From Dehalococcoidia bacterium (lineage in GTDB: Bacteria > Chloroflexota > Dehalococcoidia > SAR202 > UBA11138): a DNA stretch of 6,210 nt. The position numbers and the translations under genes were made by a program. The stretch covers positions 1 through 6,210 of the forward strand of contig JAAXHZ010000226.1 of NCBI GenBank assembly GCA_012270625.1. Reading direction: 5' to 3'. Within the stretch, counting starts at the first letter, position 1. Every line of letters begins with the position of its first letter. The notes beneath the pieces are model-generated. The model was not told the DNA's origin. It did no database searches and worked only from the letters and a program-made list of their open reading frames with translations. Positions 1 through 5,164 of the stretch are shown here, one piece after another.

Positions 1-146
1 GATCCATGGCCTACGGCCTCAGTCTTATAGTTGTCGGTGTCTGTCAGCATGGCTTCTGAGGTGTTCTGTTCTTTCTATACTGCACTCGCATTCGTCCCGG
101 GCGGTCTGCGTGCAAGTATATCACCGCGCCTATTGGCACGCCGCGT
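1..146. other. Upstream region with no supported gene
   Basis: No convincing coding sequence was found here. Plus frame 1 stops at 28-30, frame 3 at 57-59 and frame 2 at 170-172, and none of the translations resembles a protein I know. The frame 3 tail (3-59) ends in a short hydrophobic run and could be the last residues of a gene entering from the left, but nothing confirms it. The open minus-strand frame over 44-250 has an unremarkable translation and runs across the greA start. The stretch is best read as intergenic DNA upstream of the greA promoter. Confidence 0.5.
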
Positions 147-175
147 TTTACATAGCGCTGTGGTGGCTGTAATAT
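147..175 (+). promoter_or_regulatory. Putative sigma70-type promoter of greA
   Basis: A -35 hexamer TTTACA at 147-152 (5 of 6 consensus matches) is separated by exactly 17 bases from a -10 hexamer TAATAT at 170-175 (4 of 6 matches). Transcription would begin near 182, giving a leader of about 67 bases before the greA start codon. The spacer holds a near-palindrome, CATAGCGCTGTG (151-162), that could be incidental. This is the best promoter match in the window, but it rests on consensus by eye only. Confidence 0.5.
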
Positions 176-180
176 GTACT

Positions 181-229
181 GAAGCGGCTGAGAGAGAACC
201 TCGAGTGTACATCGCCTCTCAGTCGTTTT
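181..229 (+). terminator. Stem-loop with T run in the greA leader (possible attenuator or upstream terminator)
   Basis: Bases 181-194 (GAAGCGGCTGAGAG) pair with 216-229 (CTCTCAGTCGTTTT) over 14 positions with no bulge: 11 Watson-Crick pairs and three G-U pairs. The loop is 21 bases. Read as a terminator, the core is the 10-pair stem 185-194/216-225 followed by TTTTGGTT, so the U tract is short. It starts almost exactly at the predicted transcription start and ends 8 bases before the greA ribosome binding site. It may be a leader attenuator, a 5' stabilising hairpin, or the terminator of a gene to the left. Confidence 0.45.
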
Positions 230-237
230 GGTTATGC

Positions 238-241
238 GGAG
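238..241 (+). promoter_or_regulatory. greA ribosome binding site
   Basis: GGAG lies 7 bases before the ATG at 249. It decides the start: the same frame stays open to a TTG at 228 and an ATG at 234, but those lie before or within this site and would add residues that GreA proteins do not have. Confidence 0.7.
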
Positions 242-248
242 CTTTACC

Positions 249-719
249 ATGATTCAGCGCCAACAGTACCTTACCCCTGAAGGTCGCGACCAACTTCAAG
301 AGGAGCTTGATGAGCTTCGTATGGTTCGGCGCCCCGACGTCGCCGCTCGAATCCATCAGGCGACTGAGGGTGGGGGCACTGTGGATAACGCTGAGTACGA
401 GGAAGTAAAGAACGAGCAGGCGTTCGTAGAGGGCCGAATCAGGGATCTCGAGGAGATACTTACCAACGCTGTCGTGGCTGAGAGAAGTCCCGACTCCGAG
501 GACCAGGTTCAGTTTGGCTCCGCGGTCACAGTCAAGGCTCAGGATGGCAGGAACAGACACTATCAGCTTGTTGGCACCGCTGAAGCACGCCCGCTCGAAG
601 GCAAGATCTCGAACGAGTCGCCAGTAGGTCGGAAGCTGCTGGGCCAGCGGGTGGGCGACGTTGTGGATGTACAAACCCCCTCGGGTGTCCAGACGCTCAC
701 TATCGTCGCGATAGAGTAG
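249..719 (+). CDS. greA: Transcription elongation factor GreA
   Basis: GreA enters the secondary channel of RNA polymerase and stimulates cleavage of the 3' end of backtracked transcripts so that stalled complexes can restart. The product is 156 residues, the usual family length. An N-terminal coiled-coil hairpin covers about residues 8-76 (LTPEGRDQLQEELDEL at 8-23, then KNEQAFVEGRI around 54-64). A C-terminal FKBP-like globular domain covers about 85-156, with SNESPVGRKLLG at 121-132. The oddity is the tip of the coiled coil. E. coli GreA has GDLKENAEY there, with Asp41 and Glu44 needed for cleavage. This protein reads GGTVDNAEY (residues 42-50), so the Asp41 position is Gly43 and the Glu44 position is Asp46. 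Overall identity is nevertheless clear. greA next to lysS is a gene order seen in many bacteria. The start at 249 is chosen for its GGAG site and the family's N-terminal length. Confidence 0.95.
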   Translation: MIQRQQYLTPEGRDQLQEELDELRMVRRPDVAARIHQATEGGGTVDNAEYEEVKNEQAFVEGRIRDLEEILTNAVVAERSPDSEDQVQFGSAVTVKAQDGRNRHYQLVGTAEARPLEGKISNESPVGRKLLGQRVGDVVDVQTPSGVQTLTIVAIE

Positions 720-735
720 AAGGCCGCAAATAGCC

Positions 736-755
736 TAAAATTACCGGACGTCCGG
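736..755 (+). promoter_or_regulatory. Candidate -10 element and 12-base palindrome upstream of lysS
   Basis: TAAAAT at 736-741 matches the -10 consensus at 5 of 6 positions. Two bases later comes a perfect 12-base palindrome, CCGGACGTCCGG (744-755), covering where transcription would start. No good -35 hexamer is visible at the right distance, because that position falls on the end of greA. The palindrome could be an operator for a dimeric regulator. It has too little loop to be a good RNA hairpin and has no T run, so it is not a terminator. lysS could equally be read through from greA. Confidence 0.35.
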
Positions 756-787
756 ACACCGAGTAGTGGCTTGCACACTCGACCAGT

Positions 788-792
788 GGAGG
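788..792 (+). promoter_or_regulatory. lysS ribosome binding site
   Basis: GGAGG, a strong Shine-Dalgarno match, lies 10 bases before the ATG at 803 and supports that start codon. Confidence 0.75.
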
Positions 793-802
793 ACAGATTG
801 AC

Positions 803-2284
803 ATGCCGCTTCCCTCTGACGAGCTGGTGCGAGTCCGCCTGGAGAAGACCGAAAACCTCAGAAACAGGGGCATAGACCCCTATCCTCGTTCTTATGAACG
901 CACTCATACGGCGATGGACGCCGTCCGGCAGTTTGAGTCGGCCGAGTTTTCCGGCGACCGAGAATTCGACCTCGATCGGGTGTCGATCGGCGGCAGGATA
1001 ACCAGAATGCGCGGAATGGGCAGGGTGACGTTCTGTGACGTCCTCGATGGCTCCGGCAGTATCCAGACAATGTTCAGGAGCAATGTCCTGGGAGACGAAT
1101 ACGCTACGCTGCGCGACATGGACATCGGTGACTGGATTGGTGTGACCGGCCAGATGATTCGCACTCGCACTGGCGAAGTCACGGTTCAGGCCAGTGAATT
1201 TACAGTTCTGTGCAAGTCTCTTCGTCCCCTGCCGGAGAAGTGGCACGGCCTGACAGACACGGAGATCCGCTACCGACAGCGCTATTTGGACCTGATCTCC
1301 AACCCTGAGGCGCGTCGCATTGCGATTATGCGCAGTCGCATGGTCAGCGCTATCCGACGCTTCATGGACAGACGCGGCTTTATGGAGGTCGAGACGCCGG
1401 TGCTGGTGCCGGTCGCGGCCGGCGGTATGGCTCATCCTTTCGAGACCCATCACAACGCCCTGAGTCGCGACCTCTTTTTGAGAATTGCCACGGAGCTGCA
1501 CCTGAAGCGGCTAATCGTCGGCGGCCTCGAGAAGGTGTACGAAATCGGGCGTATCTTCAGAAACGAAGGAATTGACGCGAACCACAACCCTGAATTCACC
1601 ACGATGGAGTCCTACGAGGCCTTCGCCGACTACAACGACGTCATGGCTCTCGTAGAGGATCTTGTGAGCACCGTCGCTAACGAAGTGGCGGGAAGCAGCG
1701 CCGTTAGTTACGGCGACCAGACGATCGACTTTTCGCCCCCCTGGCCGCGTGTGAAGCTGGTGGAGAAGATCGAGGAACACACTGGCATAGACATCCTCAA
1801 GCACCAGACTGTTGACAGTCTGAAGGACGCAATGGCAGGGATGGGGATAGCCACTGAGAACCAGGTTAGCTGGGCTGGACTCGTGGACAAGCTCATCTCG
1901 TCTTCTGTGGAGCCGAGGATAGTACAGCCGACGTTCCTGATTGACTACCCGGTGCAGGTTTCGCCACTTGCCAAGCGGACTGGCGACGATCCGCGACTGG
2001 TCGAACGGTTCGAGGCTTTCGCGGCGGGGATGGAGATCGCGAACGCATTCACCGAGCTGAACGACCCGGTCGATCAGCGCGCTCGATTCGAGGAGCAGGA
2101 AGAGCTGCGAGCTGAGCTTCCCCAAGAGGAATGGGACAGGCTTGACGAGGACTTCCTCATAGCAATCGAGTATGGGATGCCACCGACCGGCGGACTAGGA
2201 ATGGGCATGGACAGGCTGGCGATGCTGCTGTGCGGCCAGCGCACGATTCGTGAGGTTGTGCTGTTTCCTCAGATGAGGACGTAG
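803..2284 (+). CDS. lysS: Lysyl-tRNA synthetase, class II
   Basis: This cytoplasmic enzyme activates lysine with ATP and attaches it to tRNA(Lys). At 493 residues it is full length for the bacterial class II family. An N-terminal OB-fold that binds the anticodon occupies roughly residues 60-137. The catalytic domain follows with all three class II motifs: motif 1 around 192-213 (FMEVETPVLVPVAAGG), motif 2 around 250-277 (RIFRNEGIDANHNPEFTTME, with the Arg and Glu expected to hold ATP), and motif 3 at 463-476 (GGLGMGMDRLAMLL). The LysRS signatures THHNAL (215-220), LIDYPVQVSPLAK (379-391) and GMEIANAFTELNDP (409-422) separate it from AspRS and AsnRS. The start is set by the GGAGG site. It lies 83 bases after greA and 183 before gltX. 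No frameshift or missing catalytic motif was seen. Long minus-strand open frames across this gene are shadows of its codon pattern. Confidence 0.97.
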   Translation: MPLPSDELVRVRLEKTENLRNRGIDPYPRSYERTHTAMDAVRQFESAEFSGDREFDLDRVSIGGRITRMRGMGRVTFCDVLDGSGSIQTMFRSNVLGDEYATLRDMDIGDWIGVTGQMIRTRTGEVTVQASEFTVLCKSLRPLPEKWHGLTDTEIRYRQRYLDLISNPEARRIAIMRSRMVSAIRRFMDRRGFMEVETPVLVPVAAGGMAHPFETHHNALSRDLFLRIATELHLKRLIVGGLEKVYEIGRIFRNEGIDANHNPEFTTMESYEAFADYNDVMALVEDLVSTVANEVAGSSAVSYGDQTIDFSPPWPRVKLVEKIEEHTGIDILKHQTVDSLKDAMAGMGIATENQVSWAGLVDKLISSSVEPRIVQPTFLIDYPVQVSPLAKRTGDDPRLVERFEAFAAGMEIANAFTELNDPVDQRARFEEQEELRAELPQEEWDRLDEDFLIAIEYGMPPTGGLGMGMDRLAMLLCGQRTIREVVLFPQMRT

Positions 2285-2381
2285 CGGCTCCAGTCCTGTC
2301 AGTTACTTGAGACAGTGTATGTCCGGGGGGTATATGACAGCCTCGCGGTCCTTGGTTCACCATCGATACAGCCCGTTCGAG

Positions 2382-2426
2382 TTGTTAGATGCCCCGTCTT
2401 TGATGCTAGAATTTCGGCATATGGCG
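2382..2426 (+). promoter_or_regulatory. Candidate gltX promoter with near-palindrome at the start site
   Basis: TAGAAT at 2407-2412 (5 of 6 matches to the -10 consensus) is preceded by TG one base upstream (2404-2405 are T and G, then C), an extended -10 arrangement. A partial -35, TTGTTA (2382-2387, 4 of 6), sits 19 bases upstream, slightly far. Two bases after the -10 is CGGCATATGGCG (2415-2426), a 12-base inverted repeat with one mismatched pair. A second weaker candidate in the same gap is TTGAGA (2307-2312) with TATATG (2331-2336), spacer 18. The gap holds no T-box motif and no tRNA. Confidence 0.4.
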
Positions 2427-2467
2427 TTGCCTCTGACAATGACGTGAAGTTAGGAAGCCTACCATAG

Positions 2468-3928
2468 ATGACTGACCAAGTAAGAGTACGATTCGCACCC
2501 AGCCCGACTGGTAATCCCCATATTGGAAATGTCAGGACTGCGATCTTTGCCTGGCTATTCGCTCGGAAGCACGACGGGGCGTTCATGATCCGTGTGGAGG
2601 ACACTGACCAGGGCCGCCGTACTGAAGGCGCAGTCGAGGCCATGCTCGACTCTCTTAGATGGGTTGGACTGGACTGGGATGAGGGACCTGACATCGGTGG
2701 CCCCGTTGCTCCCTATGTGCAGTCCGAGCGTCTGGGTCTCTATCATGAGATAGCCGACCGCCTGGTGGATACGGGACACGCTTATCGATGCTGCTGCACA
2801 CCTGAGCGCCTCGATCGAATCAGGCGGGAACAGGAGGCGTCTGGCGCCGACACGATCGGCTATGATCGTCACTGCTTAAGTCTGCCCGCAAGTGAATTGG
2901 AGCGTCTCGAATCAGAGGGCAGAAGGCCCGTCATTCGCTTCAAGATGCCCGATGAAGGCGTTTCGACCCTCGATGATATCGTCTTTGGCCATCTGGAATT
3001 CGACAATAGGTTGTACGATGACTTCGTCGCCGTAAAGTCGGACGGGTTCCCGACTTACCACCTAGCCTCGGTGGTGGACGACCATCACATGGGCATCAGC
3101 CACGTCATGCGCGCCAAGGAGTGGCTCCCGAGTGTTCCTCGCCACGTCCAGCTCTACGCGGCGCTGGGATGGAACATGCCGGAGTTTGCGCACCTCCCGG
3201 TGATCCTGGCCCCGGACCGGACGAAGCTGAGCAAGCGTCACGGCGCGGCTTCAGTCATGGACTACCGTGACATGGGCTTCCTCCCTGAAGCGCTGATGAA
3301 CTATCTGGCGCTTCTTGGGTGGTCGCTTGATGACAAGTCTGAGTTCTTCACCACGGACGAGCTAATCGCTAGCTTCGACCTTCGTCGAGTGTCGAGGTCT
3401 GACGCTGTGTTCGACTTCGATAAGCTCATCTGGCTCAACGGACAGCACATAAGAAACTCGCCTGATGACAGGATCGGGACGGCGCTCACCCGATTCTGGA
3501 CGGAGTCGCCGCCTGACTTCGACGTCCAGCCCGAGCCTGACTGTGTGGCAAGCGTAGTCCCACTTGTTAGAGAACGTCTCAAGACCCTCGAAGATGCAGC
3601 TCCACTGGTGAAGTTTGTCTTCTCAAACGAAATAGCGGTAGATCGCGATCAGATTGTTCAGAGGGGTATGGATGTCGAAGGCACTCGTCTGATACTGGAA
3701 TCCGCGTACCAAGGCCTCTCGGAAATCGAGAGATTCGAGACGGAGTCAATCGAGGGTCTGCTGAGACCGATGGCCGCCGATCTTGGTGTCAAGGTGGGTC
3801 AACTTCTAGGAACTCTAAGGGTTGCCACCACTGGCCAGAAAGTATCGCCACCCATATTCGAATCGTTGGAAGTGCTCGGACGCGAACGATCCCTGGAGTC
3901 CATTAAGAAAGCAGCGTCGCTGCTTTAA
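2468..3928 (+). CDS. gltX: Glutamyl-tRNA synthetase, class I
   Basis: GluRS charges tRNA(Glu) with glutamate in the cytoplasm. The product is 486 residues, normal for bacteria. The Rossmann catalytic domain opens with RVRFAPSPTGNPHIGN (6-21), holding the HIGH-type motif as PHIGN. The KMSKS-type motif is KLSKRHGA (253-260). The glutamate/tRNA region includes YDDFVAVKSDGFPTYHLASV (183-202), and the C-terminal helical anticodon-binding domain covers about 320-486. A zinc-site-like set is present: Cys108, Cys110, Tyr132 and Cys136, where the His that E. coli has two residues after the last Cys is Ser138. Arginines 368 and 370 (RERLKTL) align by eye with the Arg-rich segment that reads the tRNA anticodon in Thermus GluRS. 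The start is unambiguous upstream, because an in-frame TAG (2465-2467) directly precedes the ATG. The ribosome binding site is weak: AGGA at 2452-2455, 12 bases away. It is the likely first gene of a cluster with yqeY, purQ and purL. Confidence 0.96.
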   Translation: MTDQVRVRFAPSPTGNPHIGNVRTAIFAWLFARKHDGAFMIRVEDTDQGRRTEGAVEAMLDSLRWVGLDWDEGPDIGGPVAPYVQSERLGLYHEIADRLVDTGHAYRCCCTPERLDRIRREQEASGADTIGYDRHCLSLPASELERLESEGRRPVIRFKMPDEGVSTLDDIVFGHLEFDNRLYDDFVAVKSDGFPTYHLASVVDDHHMGISHVMRAKEWLPSVPRHVQLYAALGWNMPEFAHLPVILAPDRTKLSKRHGAASVMDYRDMGFLPEALMNYLALLGWSLDDKSEFFTTDELIASFDLRRVSRSDAVFDFDKLIWLNGQHIRNSPDDRIGTALTRFWTESPPDFDVQPEPDCVASVVPLVRERLKTLEDAAPLVKFVFSNEIAVDRDQIVQRGMDVEGTRLILESAYQGLSEIERFETESIEGLLRPMAADLGVKVGQLLGTLRVATTGQKVSPPIFESLEVLGRERSLESIKKAASLL

Positions 3929-3951
3929 GCTACCCCTGCTAGGTTGGAAAA

Positions 3952-4401
3952 ATGACTATGAAATCCAGACTGGATGACGATCTCAAGCAGGCGATGCGTG
4001 ACAGAGACACGGTGCGGCGAGACGTTATTCGCTACCTGCGGTCCGAGATCAGGAATCAGGAAATACGCGTTCAGAAAGACCTCGATGACGAAGGTGTCGT
4101 GCAGGTGCTTTCAAGACAGGCCCAGCAGCGTCGCGACAGCATCGAGGCGTTCGCCGAGGCCAAGCGCGCCGACCTGGTCGAGAAGGAGCAGGCCGAGCTC
4201 GCGATCATCATGGGATACCTTCCGCAGCAGATGACGCGGGACGAAATCGCTGAGATGGTTCAACAGGTCGTGGCCGAGGTCGGGGCTACGGGTCCAGGCG
4301 ACATGGGTAAGGTGATGTCACAGATCATGCCACGGGTTCGGGGTCGAGCCGAAGGTCGAGAGGTCAGCTCCATAGTCATGGAGACGCTCAGGAGTTTGTG
4401 A
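3952..4401 (+). CDS. yqeY: GatB/YqeY domain protein
   Basis: This is a 149-residue stand-alone YqeY-family protein, the usual length. The family is related to the C-terminal tail domain of GatB/GatE, which contacts tRNA in the amidotransferase that makes Gln-tRNA(Gln) from Glu-tRNA(Gln). The role of the free protein is not settled. An N-terminal helical bundle covers about residues 1-90 ([17 protein letters not shown] near the start; [15 protein letters not shown] around 53-67; [14 protein letters not shown] around 81-94). The small C-terminal domain carries [23 protein letters not shown] (about 116-138), which is the family signature. It starts 23 bases after gltX, with a weak purine-rich AGG about 8 bases before the ATG. 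A second ATG two codons on is possible, but the first matches relatives better. The stop sits one base before the purQ start. Placement next to gltX fits a link to glutamate tRNA metabolism, which is inference. Confidence 0.92.
   Translation: MTMKSRLDDDLKQAMRDRDTVRRDVIRYLRSEIRNQEIRVQKDLDDEGVVQVLSRQAQQRRDSIEAFAEAKRADLVEKEQAELAIIMGYLPQQMTRDEIAEMVQQVVAEVGATGPGDMGKVMSQIMPRVRGRAEGREVSSIVMETLRSL
4390..4394 (+). promoter_or_regulatory. purQ ribosome binding site inside the end of yqeY
   Basis: AGGAG lies in the last codons of yqeY, 8 bases before the purQ ATG. With the yqeY TGA only one base before that ATG, ribosomes finishing yqeY could restart directly on purQ. Confidence 0.7.
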
Positions 4402-4402
4402 G

Positions 4403-5113
4403 ATGGAGTTCGGCGTCATCGTCTTTCCTGGTACTTGGAGCGACGGTGACTGTTTTACCGCAGTTACCGACAACCTTGGCGAGCGGGCGCGCTACCTATG
4501 GCACAAGGACACGGACGTGTCCGGGATCGACTGCCTGATCGTTCCGGGAGGCTTTTCATACGGTGACTATCTTAGGGCTGGCGCCATCGCCAGGTTCTCA
4601 CCCATTATGAAGTCTGTTGAAGAGTTTGCGGCGCGTGGCGGCCTCGTGATCGGTATCTGCAACGGCTTTCAGATTCTATGCGAGGCAGGCCTTCTCCCTG
4701 GTGTGCTGATGCGTAACGACCACCTCCAGTTCCGCTGCCAGTGGGTCAACCTACGTATCGAGACCTCTGATACCTCGTTTACTAACATGTGCAGCGAAGG
4801 AGATGTCCTGGCTGTTCCCATCTCCCATGGCGAGGGCAACTACTTCGTCGATGATGCGACCTTGGAAGCGATCGAGTCCAACGGTCAGGTTGTCTTCAGG
4901 TACTGCGACGCATCCGGCAGTGTCACGCCCGAAGCAAATCCGAATGGGTCGCTTCGCAACATAGCGGGCGTGACCAACGCTGAAGGCAACGTGCTCGGGA
5001 TGATGCCCCATCCTGAGAGGTGCTGTGACCCACTGATGGGTGGAACTGACGGTCTGGCGATCTTTCGATCTTTAGTAGAAGCAGGCCTCGCTACCCGTAC
5101 TGCTGCCGGATGA
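4403..5113 (+). CDS. purQ: Phosphoribosylformylglycinamidine synthase subunit PurQ (glutaminase)
   Basis: PurQ is the class I glutamine amidotransferase subunit of FGAM synthase. It releases ammonia from glutamine for PurL, which converts FGAR to FGAM in de novo purine synthesis. The product is 236 residues, close to the usual 220-235. The catalytic triad is visible: nucleophile Cys86 in GICNGFQIL, and His203 and Glu205 in MMPHPER. Other family marks are [18 protein letters not shown] (48-65) and ISHGEGNYF (140-148). Near the N-terminus, the GSNCD-type sequence of many PurQ proteins is GTWSDGDC here (10-17). Actinobacterial PurQ also varies at this spot, so this is probably lineage variation. 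The start is supported by the AGGAG site and overlaps functionally with the end of yqeY. purL follows 51 bases later in the same reading frame with no further stop between them. Nine cysteines are more than I would expect but have no evident pattern. Confidence 0.96.
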   Translation: MEFGVIVFPGTWSDGDCFTAVTDNLGERARYLWHKDTDVSGIDCLIVPGGFSYGDYLRAGAIARFSPIMKSVEEFAARGGLVIGICNGFQILCEAGLLPGVLMRNDHLQFRCQWVNLRIETSDTSFTNMCSEGDVLAVPISHGEGNYFVDDATLEAIESNGQVVFRYCDASGSVTPEANPNGSLRNIAGVTNAEGNVLGMMPHPERCCDPLMGGTDGLAIFRSLVEAGLATRTAAG

Positions 5114-5149
5114 CCGCCAAAGGTGGATCAACCCACATCGGATCAGGCC

Positions 5150-5154
5150 GAGGT
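5150..5154 (+). promoter_or_regulatory. purL ribosome binding site
   Basis: GAGGT lies 10 bases before the ATG at 5165 and favours that start over an in-frame GTG at 5123, which has only AAAGG immediately against it. Confidence 0.5.
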
Positions 5155-5164
5155 TAGATCCAAT

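Noticed and set aside
31..252. Open frame of 73 codons on the plus strand upstream of greA
   Set aside because: It begins at a TTG, has no clear ribosome binding site, runs through the predicted greA promoter, leader hairpin and start codon, and its translation resembles no family I know.
721..736. AGGC/GCCT small hairpin after greA as a terminator
   Set aside because: It has only a four-pair stem and is followed by AAAATT rather than a T run.
563..1501. 312-codon open frame on the minus strand
   Set aside because: It lies antisense to the end of greA and the first half of lysS, both certain genes. Its translation lacks recognisable domains and is explained by the codon pattern of lysS.
1511..2125. 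204-codon open frame on the minus strand
   Set aside because: It is entirely antisense to conserved lysS catalytic sequence, with no family resemblance; a shadow frame.
2296..2315. CTGTC/GACAG inverted repeat just after lysS as a terminator
   Set aside because: The stem is only 5 pairs with a 10-base loop and no T run follows, so it does not support a terminator call.
2285..2467. T-box, riboswitch or tRNA in the gap before gltX
   Set aside because: Synthetase genes often carry T-box leaders, but no T-box core (AGGGTGGNACCGCG-like) or terminator/antiterminator pair is present. A GTTCGA near 2375 suggested a tRNA T-loop, but no cloverleaf can be built around it.
4430..4453. GTWSDGDC in place of GSNCD in PurQ as evidence of a non-functional or novel enzyme
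   Set aside because: The catalytic Cys86, His203 and Glu205 are intact, and other lineages (for example mycobacterial PurQ, from memory GTLDD) also vary here, so it is likely lineage variation.
5123..5164. Alternative GTG start of purL at 5123
   Set aside because: The purine-rich run touches the GTG with no usable spacing, whereas the ATG at 5165 has GAGGT at a normal distance. It cannot be fully excluded.
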